From Terebella lapidaria (Eukaryota; Annelida; Polychaeta; Terebellida; Terebellidae): a stretch of 64,000 bases of DNA. The notes beneath the pieces were generated by a model. The model saw only the letters and a program-made list of their open reading frames with translations, was not told the DNA's origin and searched no databases. Of this stretch, positions 14,190 through 29,900 are shown piece after piece. The DNA lies in contig OX424563.1 of NCBI GenBank assembly GCA_949152475.1, forward strand, positions 39,752,120-39,816,119, in the 5' to 3' direction. Both the position numbers and the translations under genes were made by a program. Position 1 is the first letter of the stretch; every line of letters starts with the position of its first letter.

Positions 14190-17100
14190 TCCACCGTATG
14201 ATGGACATGTGACGCTCCACCGTATGATGGACATGTGACGCTCCACCGTACGATGGACATGCGACGCTCCATCGTACGATGGACATGTGACAATCCACCG
14301 TACGATGGACATCTGACGCTCCTCTGCACGATGGACAAGCGACGCTCCACTGTACGATGGACATGTGATGCTCCACCGTACGATGGACATGCGACGCTCC
14401 ATCGTACGATGGACTAGCGACACTCCACCGTAAGATGGACTGGCGAGGCTCCACCGTATGATGGACATGCGACGCTCCATCGCAGGATGAACATGCGACG
14501 CTCCACCGTACGAAGGACATGCGATGCTCCACCGTACGATGGACATGCGACGCTCCACCGTACGATGGACATGCGACGCTCCATCGTACGATAGACATGT
14601 GACACTACACCGTAAGATGGACATGCGAGGCTCCACCGTACAATAGACATGCGACGCTCCACTGTATGAATGACATGCGATGTTTTACTGTACAATGGAC
14701 ACGTTACGCTCAACCGTAAGATGGACATGCGATGCTCCACAGTACGATGGACATGGGACGCTCCATCATACGATGGACATGTGATGCTCCACCATACGAT
14801 CGACATGCGATGCTCCACCGTTCGATCGACATGTGATGCTCCACCGTACGATGGACATGTGACGCTCCACCATACGATGGACATGTGATGCTCCACTGTA
14901 TGATGGACATGCGATGCTTTACTGTACAATGGACACGTTTTGCTCAACCGTAAGAGTGACATGCGATGCTCCACAGTACGATGGACATGGGACGCTCCAT
15001 CATACGATGGAAATGTGACGCTCCACCGTACGATCGACATGCGATGCTCCACCGTATGATCGACATGTGATGCTCCACCGTACGATGGACATGGGATCCT
15101 CCATCGTACGATGGACATGCGATGCTCCACCGTACGATCGACATGCGATGCTCCACCGTACGATGGACATGCGATGTTCCATTGTACGATGGACATCTGA
15201 TGCTCCACCATACGATGGACATGTGACACTCCGCTGTACGATGGACATGTGACGCTCCACCGTACGATGGACATGCGACGCTCCATCGTACGATGGACAT
15301 GGGATGCTCTATCGTATGATGGACTAGCGATGCTCCACCGTAAGATGGACATGTGACGCCCCACAGTACGATGGACATGCGACGCTCCATCGTACGATGG
15401 ACATGGGATGCTCCACCGTATGATGGACATGTGACGCTCTACCGTACGATGGACATGCGATGCTCCACCGTACGATGGACCTGTGATGCTCCACCATACA
15501 ATGGACATCTGACGCTCCACCGTACGATAGACATGCGATGCTCCACCATACGATGGACATGTGACGCTCCACCGTACGATGGACATGCGACGCTCCACGG
15601 TACGATGGACATGCGATGCTCCACTGTACGATGGACATGTGACGCTCCACCGTATGATTGACATGCGACGCTATACTGTACGATGGACATGTGACGCTCC
15701 ACCGTACGATGGACATGGGATGCTCCTTCGTTCGATGGACATGTGACGCTCCACCGTACGATGGACATGGGATGCTCCACCGTAAGATGGACATGTGACG
15801 CTCCACCGTACGATGGGCATGCGATGCTGAAATGTACGATGGACATGTGATGCTCCACCGTACGATGGACATGTGACGCTGCACCGTACGATGGTCATGC
15901 ACGGCTCCACTGTACAATGGACATGCGACGCTCCACCGTACGATGGACATGCGACGCTCCACCGTATGATGGACATGCGACGCTCCACTGTACGATGGAC
16001 ATGTGACGCTCCACCGTATGATTGACATGCGAGGCTCCACCGTACGATGGACATGCGACGCTCCACCATACGATGGACATGCGATGCTCCACTGTACGAT
16101 GGACATGTGATGCTCCACCGTATGATTGACATGCGAGACTCCACTGTACGTTGGACATGTGACGCTCCACCGTACGATGGACATGGGATGCTCCTTCGTA
16201 CGATGGACGTGTGACGCTCCACCGTACGATGGACATGGGATGCTCCACCGTAGGATGGACATGTGACGCTCCACCGTATGATGGACATGCAATGCTCCAC
16301 TGTACAATGGACATGTGAAGCTCCACCGTACGATGGACATGGGATGCTCCACCGTATGATGGACATGTGACGCTCCACCGTATGATGGACCTGTGATGCT
16401 CCACCATACGATGGACATCTGACGCTCCACCGTACGATAGACATGCGATGCTCCACCATACGATGGACATGTGACGCTCCACTGTACGATGGACATGTGA
16501 CGCTCCACCATATGATGGCCATGCAAGGCTCCACTGTACAATGGACATGTGACGCTCCACCGTACGATGGACACGCGACGCTCCACCGTATGATGGACAT
16601 GCAACGCTCCATCGTACGATGGACATGTGACGCTCCACCATACGATGGACATCTGACGCTCCACCGTACGATGGACATGCGATGCTCCACTTTACGATGG
16701 ACATGTGACGCTCCACCGTATGATTGACATGCGAGGCTATACTGTACAATGGACATGTGACGCTCCACCGTACGATGGACATGGGATGCTCCTTCGTACG
16801 ATGGACATGTGACGCTCCACCGTACGATGGACATGGGATGCTCCACCATAGGATGGACATGTGACGCTCCACCATACGATGGGCATGCGATGCTCCAATG
16901 TACGATGGACATGTGATGCTCCAACGTACGATGGACATGTGACGCTCCACCGTACGACGGTCATGCAAGGCTCCACTGTACCATGGACATGTGACGCTCC
17001 ACCGTACGATGGACATGCGACGCTCCACCGTATGATGGACATGCGACGCTCCACTGTACGATGGACATGTGACGCTCCACCGTATGATTGACATGCGAGG

Positions 17101-18448
17101 CTCCACCGTACGATGGACATGCGATGCTCCACCGTACGATGGACATGCGATGCTCCACTGTACGATGGACATGTGACGCTCCACCGTATGATTGACATGC
17201 GAGGCTCCACTGTACGATGGACATGTGACGCTCCACCGTACGATGGACATGGGATGCTCCTGCATACGATGGACATGTGACGCTCCACCGTACGATGGAC
17301 ATGGGATGCTCCACCGTAGGATGGACATGTGACGCTCCACCGTACGATGGGCATGCGATGCTCCAATGTACGATGGACATGTGATGCTCCACCGTACGAT
17401 GGACATGTGACGCTCCACCGTATGATGGACATGCAAGGCTCCACTGTACAATGGACATGTGACGCTCCACCGTACGATGGACATGGGATGCTCCACCGTA
17501 TGATGAACATGTGACGCTCCACCGTATGATGGACATGTGACGCTCCACCGTACGATGGACATGCGACGCTCCATCGTACGATGGACATGTGACAATCCAC
17601 CGTACGATGGACATCTGAAGCTCCTCTGCACGATGGACAAGCGACGCTCCACTGTACGATGGACATGTGATGCTCCACCGTACGATGGACATGCGACGCT
17701 CCATCGTACGATGGACATGTGATGCTCCACCGTACGATGGACATGCGACGCTCCATCGTACGATGGACTAGCGACACTCCACCGTAAGATGGACATGCGA
17801 CGCTCCACCGTACGATGGACATGGGACGCTCCATCATACGATGGACATGTGATGCTCCACCATACGATCGACATGCGATGCTCCACCGTATGATCGACAT
17901 GTGATGCTCCACCGTACGATGGACATGTGACGCTCCACCATACGATGGACATGTGACGCTCCACTGTATGATGGTCATGCGATGCTTTACTGTACAATGG
18001 ACACGTTTTGCTCAACCGTAAGAGTGACATGCGATGCTCCACAGTACGATGGACATGGGACGCTCCATCATACGATGGAAATGTGACGCTCCACCGTACG
18101 ATCGACATGCGATGCTCCACCGTATGATCGACATGTGATGCTCCACCGTACGATGGACATGGGATCCTCCATCGTACGATGGACATGCGATGCTCCACCG
18201 TACGATCGACATGCGATGCTCCACCGTACGATGGACATGCGATGTTCCATTGTACGATGGACATCTGATGCTCAACCATACGATGGACATGTGACACTCC
18301 GCTGTACGATGGAAATGTGACGCTCCACTGTACGATGGACATGCGATGCTCCATCGTACGATGGACATGGGATGCTCTATCGTACGATGGACATGCGACG
18401 CTCCATCGTACGATGGACATGGGATGCTCCACCGTATGATGGACATGT
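14190..18448. repeat. 4.26-kb copy of 8,550-12,807 (shift 5,641 bp)
   Basis: Alignment at +5,641 bp (217 x 26 minus 1) holds across this block, including the tail that follows the third 145-mer unit. Landmark monomers lie at 14,700, 14,934 and 18,002. At about 18,448 the copy stops: the sequence goes from the phase of 12,807 directly to that of 13,271, where GACATGTAACGCTCC is shared. About 464 bp present after 12,807 are therefore absent here. Confidence 0.8.
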
Positions 18449-18892
18449 AACGCTCCATCGTACGATGGACTAGCGAAGCTCCACCGTAAGGTGGACATGC
18501 GACGCTCCACAGTACGTTGGACATGGGACGCTCCATCGTACGATGGACATGTGACACTCCACCGTACGATCGACATGCAATGCTTCACAGTACCATGGAC
18601 ATGCGATGCTCCACCGTACGATGGACATGTGATGCTCCACCGTACGATGGACATGCGACGCTCCACCGTACGATGGACATGCGATGCTCCACTGTACGAT
18701 GGACATGTGACGCTCCACCGTATGATTGACATGCGAGGCTCCACTGTACGATGGACATGTGACGCTCCACCGTACGATGGACATGGGATGCTCCACCGTA
18801 GGATGGACATGTGACGCTCCACCGTACGATGGGCATGCGATGCTCCAATGTACGATGGACATGTGATGCTCCACCGTACGATGGACATGGGA
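18449..18892. repeat. Partial block C joined at a deletion-type junction
   Basis: This follows 13,271 onward at a shift of 5,174 bp (199 monomers). After the GTACCATGG monomer near 18,590 the shift falls to 5,122 bp, so two monomers are missing relative to the 13-kb copy. It leads into the 2,913-bp tandem pair. Confidence 0.7.
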
Positions 18893-21805
18893 CGCTCCAC
18901 CGTATGATGGACATGCAAGGCTCCACTGTACAATGGACATGTGACTCTCCACCGTACGATGGACATGGGATGCTCCACCGTATGATGGACATGTGACGCT
19001 CCACCGTATGATGGACATGTGACGCTCCACTGTACGATGGACATGCGACGCTCCATCGTACGATGGACATGTGACAATCCACCGTACGATGGACATCTGA
19101 CGCTCCTCTGCACGATGGACAAGCGACGCTCCACTGTACGATGGACATGTGATGCTCCACCGTACGATGGACATGCGACGCTCCATCGTACGATGGACTA
19201 GCGACACTCCACCGTAAGATGGACATGCGAGGCTCCACCGTACGATGGACATGCGACGCTCCATCGCAGGATGAACATGCGACGCTCCACCGTACGAAGC
19301 ACATGCGATGCTCCACCGTACGATGGACATGCGACGCTCCACCGTACGATGGACATGCGACGCTCCATCGTACGATAGACATGTGACACTACACCGTAAG
19401 ATGGACATGCGAGGCTCCACCGTACAATAGACATGCGACGCTCCACTGTATGATGGACATGCGATGCTTTACTGTACAATGGACACGTTACGCTCAACCA
19501 TTAAGATGGACATGCGATGCTCCACAGTACGATGGACATGGGACGCTCCATCATACGATGGACATGTGATGCTCCACCATACGATCGACATGCGATGCTC
19601 CACCGTTCGATCGACATGTGATGCTCCACCGTACGATGGACATGTGACGCTCCACCATACGATGGACATGTGACGCTCCACTGTATGATGGACATGCGAT
19701 GCTTTACTGTACAATGGACACGTTTTGCTCAACCGTAAGAGTGAAATGCGATGCTCCACAGTACGATGGACATGGGACGCTCCATCATACGATGGAAATG
19801 TGACGCTCCACCGTACGATCGACATGCGATGCTCCACCGTATGATCGACATGTGATGCTCCACCGTACGATGGACATGGGATCCTCCATCGTACGATGGA
19901 CATGCGATGCTCCACCGTACGATCGACATGCGATGCTCCACCGTACGATGGACATGCGATGTTCCATTGTACGATGGACATCTGATGCTCCACCATACGA
20001 TGGACATGTGACACTCCGCTGTACGATGGACATGTGACGCTCCACCGTACGATGGACATGCGACGCTCCATCGTACGATGGACATGGGATGCTCTATCGT
20101 ATGATGGACTAGCGATGCTCCACCGTAAGATGGACATGTGACGCCCCACCGTACGATGGACATGCGACGCTCCATCGTACGATGGACATGGGATGCTCCA
20201 CCGTATGATGGACATGTGACGCTCTACCGTACGATGGACATGCGATGCTCCACCGTACGATGGACCTGTGATGCTCCACCATACAATGGACATCTGACGC
20301 TCCACCGTACGATAGACATGCGATGCTCCACCATACGATGGACATGTGACGCTCCACCGTACGATGGACATGCGACGCTCCACCGTACGATGGACATGCG
20401 ATGCTCCACTGTACGATGGACATGTGACGCTCCACCGTATGATGGACATGCAAGGCTCCACTGTACAATGGACATGTGACGCTCCACTATACGATGGACA
20501 TGCGATGCTCCACCGTATGATGGACATGCAACGCTCCATCGTACGGTGGACATGTGACGCTCCACCGTACGATGGACATGCGATGCTCCACTGTACGATG
20601 GACATGTGACGCTCCACCGTACGATGGACATGGGATGCTCCTTCGTTCGATGGACATGTGACGCTCCACCGTACGATGGACATGGGATGCTCCACCGTAA
20701 GATGGACATGTGACGCTCCACCGTACGATGGGCATGCGATGCTGAAATGTACGATGGACATGTGATGCTCCACCGTACGATGGACATGTGACGCTCCACC
20801 GTACGATGGTCATGCACGGCTCCACTGTACAATGGACATGCGACGCTTCACCGTACGATGGACATGCGACGCTCCACCGTATGATGGACATGCGACGCTC
20901 CACTGTACGATGGACATGTGACGCTCCACCGTATGATTGACATGCGAGGCTCCACCGTACGATGGACATGCGACGCTCCACCGTACGATGGACATGCGAT
21001 GCTCCACTGTACGATGGACATGTGATGCTCCTCCGTATGATTGACATGCGAGACTCCACTGTACATTGGACATGTGACGCTCCACCGTACGATGGACATG
21101 GGATGCTCCTTCGTACGATGGACATGTGACGCTCCACCGTACGATGGACATGGGATGCTCCACCGTAGGATGGACATGTGACGCTCCACCGTATGATGGA
21201 CATGCAATGCTCCACTGTACAATGGACATGTGAAGCTCCACCGTACGATGGACATGGGATGCTCCACCGTATGATGGACATGTGACGCTCCACCGTATGA
21301 TGGACATGTGACGCTGCACCGTACGATGGACATGCGACGCTCCATCGTACGATGGACATGCGACAATCCACCGTACGATGGACATCTGACGCTCCTCTGT
21401 ACGATGGACAAGCGACGCTCCATCGCAGGATGGACATGCGACGCTCCACCGTACGAAGGACATGCGATGCTCCACCGTACGATGGACATGCGACGCTCCA
21501 CCGTACGATGGACATGCGACGCTCCATCGTACGATGGACATGCGACGCTCCACCGTACGATGGACATGCGATGCTCCACTGTACGATGGACATGTGACGC
21601 TCCACCGTATGATGGACATGCAAGGCTCCACTGTACAATGGACATGTGACGCTCCACTATACGATTGACATGCGATGCTCCACCGTATGATGGACATGCA
21701 ACGCTCCATCGTACGATGGACATGTGACGCTCCACCGTACGATGGACATGCGATGCTCCACTGTACGATGGACATGTGACGCTCCACCGTATGATGGACA
21801 TGGGA
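18893..21805. repeat. 2,913-bp higher-order repeat, copy 1 (112 monomers + 1 base)
   Basis: It aligns with the following block at +2,913 bp. The extra base over 112 x 26 comes from a 27-bp monomer, CTCAACCATTAAG at about 19,495-19,507, where other copies have CTCAACCGTAAG. Landmark monomers lie at 19,484 and 19,719. Few differences from copy 2 were seen, for example around 21,665 against 24,578. Confidence 0.88.
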
Positions 21806-24718
21806 CGCTCCACCGTATGATGGACATGCAAGGCTCCACTGTACAATGGACATGTGACTCTCCACCGTACGATGGACATGGGATGCTCCACCGTATGATG
21901 GACATGTGACGCTCCACCGTATGATGGACATGTGACGCTCCACCGTACGATGGACATGCGACGCTCCATCGTACGATGGACATGTGACAATCCATCGTAC
22001 GATGGACATCTGACGCTCCTCTGCACGATGGACAAGCGACGCTCCACTGTACGATGGACATGTGATGCTCCACCGTACGATGGACATGCGACGCTCCATC
22101 GTACGATGGACTAGCGACACTCCACCGTAAGATGGACATGCGAGGCTCCACCGTACGATGGACATGCGACGCTCCATCGCAGGATGAACATGCGACGCTC
22201 CACCGTACGAAGCACATGCGATGCTCCACCGTACGATGGACATGCGACGCTCCACCGTACGATGGACATGCGACGCTCCATCGTACGATAGACATGTGAC
22301 ACTACACCGTAAGATGGACATGCGAGGCTCCACCGTACAATAGACATGCGACGCTCCACTGTATGATGGACATGCGATGCTTTACTGTACAATGGACACG
22401 TTACGCTCAACCATTAAGATGGACATGCGATGCTCCACAGTACGATGGACATGGGACGCTCCATCATACGATGGACATGTGATGCTCCACCATACGATCG
22501 ACATGCGATGCTCCACCGTTCGATCGACATGTGATGCTCCACCGTACGATGGACATGTGACGCTCCACCATACGATGGACATGTGACGCTCCACTGTATG
22601 ATGGACATGCGATGCTTTACTGTACAATGGACACGTTTTGCTCAACCGTAAGAGTGAAATGCGATGCTCCACAGTACGATGGACATGGGACGCTCCATCA
22701 TACGATGGAAATGTGACGCTCCACCGTACGATCGACATGCGATGCTCCACCGTATGATCGACATGTGATGCTCCACCGTACGATGGACATGGGATCCTCC
22801 ATCGTACGATGGACATGCGATGCTCCACCGTACGATCGACATGCGATGCTCCACCGTACGATGGACATGCGATGTTCCATTGTACGATGGACATCTGATG
22901 CTCCACCATACGATGGACATGTGACACTCCGCTGTACGATGGACATGTGACGCTCCACCGTACGATGGACATGCGACGCTCCATCGTACGATGGACATGG
23001 GATGCTCTATCGTATGATGGACTAGCGATGCTCCACCGTAAGATGGACATGTGACGCCCCACCGTACGATGGACATGCGACGCTCCATCGTACGATGGAC
23101 ATGGGATGCTCCACCGTATGATGGACATGTGACGCTCTACCGTACGATGGACATGCGATGCTCCACCGTACGATGGACCTGTGATGCTCCACCATACAAT
23201 GGACATCTGACGCTCCACCGTACGATAGACATGCGATGCTCCACCATACGATGGACATGTGACGCTCCACCGTACGATGGACATGCGACGCTCCACCGTA
23301 CGATGGACATGCGATGCTCCACTGTACGATGGACATGTGACGCTCCACCGTATGATGGACATGCAAGGCTCCACTGTACAATGGACATGTGACGCTCCAC
23401 TATACGATGGACATGCGATGCTCCACCGTATGATGGACATGCAACGCTCCATCGTACGGTGGACATGTGACGCTCCACCGTACGATGGACATGCGATGCT
23501 CCACTGTACGATGGACATGTGACGCTCCACCGTACGATGGACATGGGATGCTCCTTCGTTCGATGGACATGTGACGCTCCACCGTACGATGGACATGGGA
23601 TGCTCCACCGTAAGATGGACATGTGACGCTCCACCGTACGATGGGCATGCGATGCTGAAATGTACGATGGACATGTGATGCTCCACCGTACGATGGACAT
23701 GTGACGCTCCACCGTACGATGGTCATGCACGGCTCCACTGTACAATGGACATGCGACGCTTCACCGTACGATGGACATGCGACGCTCCACCGTATGATGG
23801 ACATGCGACGCTCCACTGTACGATGGACATGTGACGCTCCACCGTATGATTGACATGCGAGGCTCCACCGTACGATGGACATGCGACGCTCCACCGTACG
23901 ATGGACATGCGATGCTCCACTGTACGATGGACATGTGATGCTCCTCCGTATGATTGACATGCGAGACTCCACTGTACATTGGACATGTGACGCTCCACCG
24001 TACGATGGACATGGGATGCTCCTTCGTACGATGGACATGTGACGCTCCACCGTACGATGGACATGGGATGCTCCACCGTAGGATGGACATGTGACGCTCC
24101 ACCGTATGATGGACATGCAATGCTCCACTGTACAATGGACATGTGAAGCTCCACCGTACGATGGACATGGGATGCTCCACCGTATGATGGACATGTGACG
24201 CTCCACCGTATGATGGACATGTGACGCTGCACCGTACGATGGACATGCGACGCTCCATCGTACGATGGACATGCGACAATCCACCGTACGATGGACATCT
24301 GACGCTCCTCTGTACGATGGACAAGCGACGCTCCATCGCAGGATGGACATGCGACGCTCCACCGTACGAAGGACATGCGATGCTCCACCGTACGATGGAC
24401 ATGCGACGCTCCACCGTACGATGGACATGCGACGCTCCATCGTACGATGGACATGCGACGCTCCACCGTACGATGGACATGCGATGCTCCACTGTACGAT
24501 GGACATGTGATGCTCCACCGTATGATGGACATGCAAGGCTCCACTGTACAATGGACATGTGACGCTCCACTATACGATGGACATGCGATGCTCCACCGTA
24601 TGATGGACATGCAACGCTCCATCGTACGATGGACATGTGACGCTCCACCGTACGATGGACATGCGATGCTCCACTGTACGATGGACATGTGACGCTCCAC
24701 CGTATGATGGACATGCAA
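21806..24718. repeat. 2,913-bp higher-order repeat, copy 2
   Basis: Second tandem copy, carrying the same 27-bp monomer at 22,411-22,418 and landmarks at 22,397 and 22,632. The match to copy 1 ends exactly one unit length downstream, at about 24,718, where GGACATGGGACGC of copy 1 becomes GGACATGCAAGGC. Confidence 0.88.
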
Positions 24719-26936
24719 GGCTCCACTGTACAATGGACATGTGACGCTCCACTATACGATGGACATGCGATGCTCCACCGTATGATGGACATGCAACGCT
24801 CCATCGTATGATGGACATGTGACGCTCCACCGTACGATGGACATGCGATGCTCCACTGTACGATGGACATGTGACGCTCCACCGTATGATTGACATGCGA
24901 GGCTATACTGTACGATGGACATGTGACGCTCCACCGTACGATGGACATGGGATGCTCCTTCGTTCGATGGACATGTGACGCTCCACCGTACGATGGACAT
25001 GGGATGCTCCACCGTAAGATGGACATGTGACGCTCCACCGTACGATGGGCATGCGATGCTGAAATGTATGATGGACATGTGATGCTCCACCGTACGATGG
25101 ACATGTGACGCTGCACCGTACGATGGTCATGCAAGGCTCCACTGTACAATGGACATGCGACGCTCCACCGTACGATGGACATGCGATGCTCCACTGTACG
25201 ATGGACATGTGACGCTCCACCGTATGATTGACATGCGAGGCTCCACTGTACGATGGACATGTGACGCTCCACCGTACGATGGACATGGGATGCTCCTGCA
25301 TACGATGGACATGTGACGCTCCACCGTACGATGGACATGGGATGCTCCACCGTAGGATGGACATGTGACGCTCCACCGTACGATGGGCATGCGATGCTCC
25401 AATGTACGATGGACATGTGATGCTCCACCGTACGATGGACATGTGACGCTCCACCGTATGATGGACATGCAAGGCTCCACTGTACAATGGACATGTGACG
25501 CTCCACCGTACGATGGACATGGGATGCTCCACCGTATGATGAACATGTGACGCTCCACCGTATGATGGACATGTGACGCTCCACCGTACGATGGACATGC
25601 GACGCTCCATCGTACGATGGACATGTGACAATCCACCGTACGATGGACATCTGACGCTCCTCTGCACGATGGACAAGCGACGCTCCACTGTACGATGGAC
25701 ATGTGATGCTCCACCGTACGATGGACATGCGACGCTCCATCGTACGATGGACATGTGATGCTCCACCGTACGATGGACATGCGACACTCCATCGTACGAT
25801 GGACTAGCGACACTCCACCGTAAGATGGACATGCGATGCTCCACCGTACGATGGACATGCGACGCTTCATCGCAGGATGGACATGCGACGCTCCACCGTA
25901 CGAAGGACATGCGATGCTCCACCGTACGATGGACATGCGACGCTACATCGCAGGATGGACATGCGACGCTCCACCATACGAAGGACATGTGATGCTCCAC
26001 CGTACGATGGACATGCGACGCTCCATCGTACGATAGACATGTGACACTCCACCGTAAGATGGACATCCGAGGCTCCACCGTACAATAGACATGCGACGCT
26101 CCACTGTATGATGGACATGCGATGCTTTACTGTACAATGGACACGTTACGCTCAACCGTAAGATGGACATGCGATGCTCCACAGTACGATGGACATGGGA
26201 CGCTCCATCATACGATGGACATGTGATGCTCCACCATACGATCGACATGCGATGCTCCACCGTATGATCGACATGTGATGCTCCACCGTACGATGGACAT
26301 GTGACGCTCCACCATACGATGGACATGTGACGCTCCACTGTATGATGGTCATGCGATGCTTTACTGTACAATGGACACGTTTTGCTCAACCGTAAGAGTG
26401 ACATGCGATGCTCCACAGTACGATGGACATGGGACGCTCCATCATACGATGGAAATGTGACGCTCCACCGTACGATCGACATGCGATGCTCCACCGTATG
26501 ATCGACATGTGATGCTCCACCGTACGATGGACATGGGATCCTCCATCGTACGATGGACATGCGATGCTCCACCGTACGATCGACATGCGATGCTCCACCG
26601 TACGATGGACATGCAATGTTCCATTGTACGATGGACATCTGATGCTCAACCATACGATGGACATGTGACACTCCGCTGTACGATGGACATGTGACGCTCC
26701 ACTGTACGATGGACATGCGATGCTCCATCGTACGATGGACATGGGATGCTCTATCGTATGATGGACTAGCGATGCTCCACCATAAGATGGACATGTGACG
26801 CCCCACCGTACGATGGACATGCGACGCTCCATCGTACGATGGACATGGGATGCTCCATCGTACGATGGACATGGGATGCTCCACCGTATGATGGACATGT
26901 GACGCTCTACCGTACGATGGACATGCGATGCTCCAC
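24719..26936. repeat. Mosaic satellite segment between unit arrays
   Basis: Monomers only. The first part carries a local 7-monomer tandem duplication (CCACTATACG at 24,567 and 24,749, 182 bp apart). From about 25,200 on the order matches about 39,340 onward (shift 14,142, then 14,064 bp). Most of the segment also matches 30,900-32,900 at about 6,161 and then 6,135 bp. The landmark monomer lies at 26,376. Confidence 0.7.
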
Positions 26937-29900
26937 CGTACGATGGACCTGTGATACTCCACCATACAATGGACATCTGACGCTCCACCGTATGATAGAC
27001 ATGCGATGCTCCACCATACGATGGACATGTGATGCTCCACTGTACGATGGACATGTGACGCTCCACCATATGATGGACATGCAAGGCTCCACTGTACAAT
27101 GGACATGTGACGCTCCACCGTACGATGGACATGCGATGCTCCACTGTACGATGGAAATGTGACGCTCCACCGAACGATGGACATGCAATGCTCCATCGTA
27201 CGATGGGCTAGCGACGTTCCACCGTAAGATGGACATGCGACGCTCCATGTACGATGGACATGTGACGCTCCACCGTACGATGGACATGCGACGCTCCACT
27301 GTATGATGGACATGCGATGCTTTACTGTACAATGGACATGTGATGCTCCACCGTACGATGGACATGCGACGCTCCACTGTATGATGGACATACGATGCTT
27401 TACTGTACAATGGACATGTGATGCTCCACCGTATGATGGACATGTGACGCTCCATCGTACGATGGACTAGCGAAGCTCCACCGTAAGGTGGACATGCGAC
27501 GCTCCACAGTACGTTGGACATGGGACGCTCCATCGTACGATGGACATGTGACACTCCACCGTACGATCGACATGCAATGCTTCACAGTACCATGGACATG
27601 TGATGCTCCACCGTACGATGGACATCTAATGCTCCACCATACGATGGACATGCGATGCTCCACCGTACGATGGACATGTGATGCTCCACCGTACGATGGA
27701 CATGCGACGCTCCACCGTACGATGGACATGCGATGCTCCACTGTACGATGGACATGTGACGCTCCACCGTATGATTGACATGCGAGGCTCCACTGTACGA
27801 TGGACATGTGACGCTCCACCGTACGATGGACATGGGATGCTCCACCGTAGGATGGACATGTGACGCTCCACCGTACGATGGGCATGCGATGCTCCAATGT
27901 ACGATGGACATGTGATGCTCCACCGTACGATGGACATGGGACGCTCCACCGTATGATGGACATGCAAGGCTCCACTGTACAATGGACATGTGACTCTCCA
28001 CCGTACGATGGACATGGGATGCTCCACCGTATGATGGACATGTGACGCTCCACCGTATGATGGACATGTGACGCTCCACCGTACGATGGACATGCGACGC
28101 TCCATCGTACGATGGACATGTGACAATCCACCGTACGATGGACATCTGACGCTCCTCTGCACGATGGACAAGCGACGCTCCACTGTACGATGGACATGTG
28201 ATGCTCCACCGTACGATGGACATGCGACGCTCCATCGTACGATGGACTAGCGACACTCCACCGTAAGATGGACATGCGAGGCTCCACCGTACGATGGACA
28301 TGCGACGCTCCATCGCAGGATGAACATGCGACGCTCCACCGTACGAAGCACATGCGATGCTCCACCGTACGATGGACATGCGACGCTCCACCGTACGATG
28401 GACATGCGACGCTCCATCGTACGATAGACATGTGACACTACACCGCAAGATGGACATGCGAGGCTCCACCGTACAATAGACATGCGACGCTCCACTGTAT
28501 GATGGACATGCGATGCTTTACTGTACAATGGACACGTTACGCTCAACCGTAAGATGGACATGCGATGCTCCACAGTACGATGGACATGGGACGCTCCATC
28601 ATACGATGGACATGTGATGCTCCACCATACGATCGACATGCGATGCTCCACCGTTCGATCGACATGTGATGCTCCACCGTACGATGGACATGTGACGCTC
28701 CACCATACGATGGACATGTGACGCTCCACTGTATGATGGACATGCGATGCTTTACTGTACAATGGACACGTTTTGCTCAACCGTAAGAGTGACATGCGAT
28801 GCTCCACAGTACGATGGACATGGGACGCTCCATCATACGATGGAAATGTGACGCTCCACCGTACGATCGACATGCGATGCTCCACCGTATGATCGACATG
28901 TGATGCTCCACCGTACGATGGACATGGGATCCTCCATCGTACGATGGACATGCGATGCTCCACCGTACGATCGACATGCGATGCTCCACCGTACGATGGA
29001 CATGCGATGTTCCATTGTACGATGGACATCTGATGCTCCACCATACGATGGACATGTGACACTCCGCTGTACGATGGACATGTGACGCTCCACCGTACGA
29101 TGGACATGCGACGCTCCATCGTACGATGGACATGGGATGCTCTATCGTATGATGGACTAGCGATGCTCCACCGTAAGATGGACATGTGACGCCCCACCGT
29201 ACGATGGACATGCGACGCTCCATCGTACGATGGACATGGGATGCTCCACCGTATGATGGACATGTGACGCTCTACCGTATGATGGACATGCGATGCTCCA
29301 CCGTACGATGGACCTGTGATGCTCCACCATACAATGGACATCTGACGCTCCACCGTACGATAGACATGCGATGCTCCACCATACGATGGACATGTGACGC
29401 TCCACCGTACGATGGACATGCGACGCTCCACCGTACGATGGACATGCGATGCTCCACTGTACGATGGACATGTGACGCTCCACCGTATGATGGACATGCA
29501 AGGCTCCACTGTACAATGGACATGTGACGCTCCACTATACGATGGACATGCGATGCTCCACCGTATGATGGACATGCAACGCTCCATCGTACGGTGGACA
29601 TGTGACGCTCCACCGTACGATGGACATGCGATGCTCCACTGTACGATGGACATGTGACGCTCCACCGTACGATGGACATGGGATGCTCCTTCGTTCGATG
29701 GACATGTGACGCTCCACCGTACGATGGACATGGGATGCTCCACCGTAAGATGGACATGTGACGCTCCACCGTACGATGGGCATGCGATGCTGAAATGTAC
29801 GATGGACATGTGATGCTCCACCGTACGATGGACATGTGACGCTCCACCGTACGATGGTCATGCAAGGCTCCACTGTACAATGGACATGCGACGCTTCACC

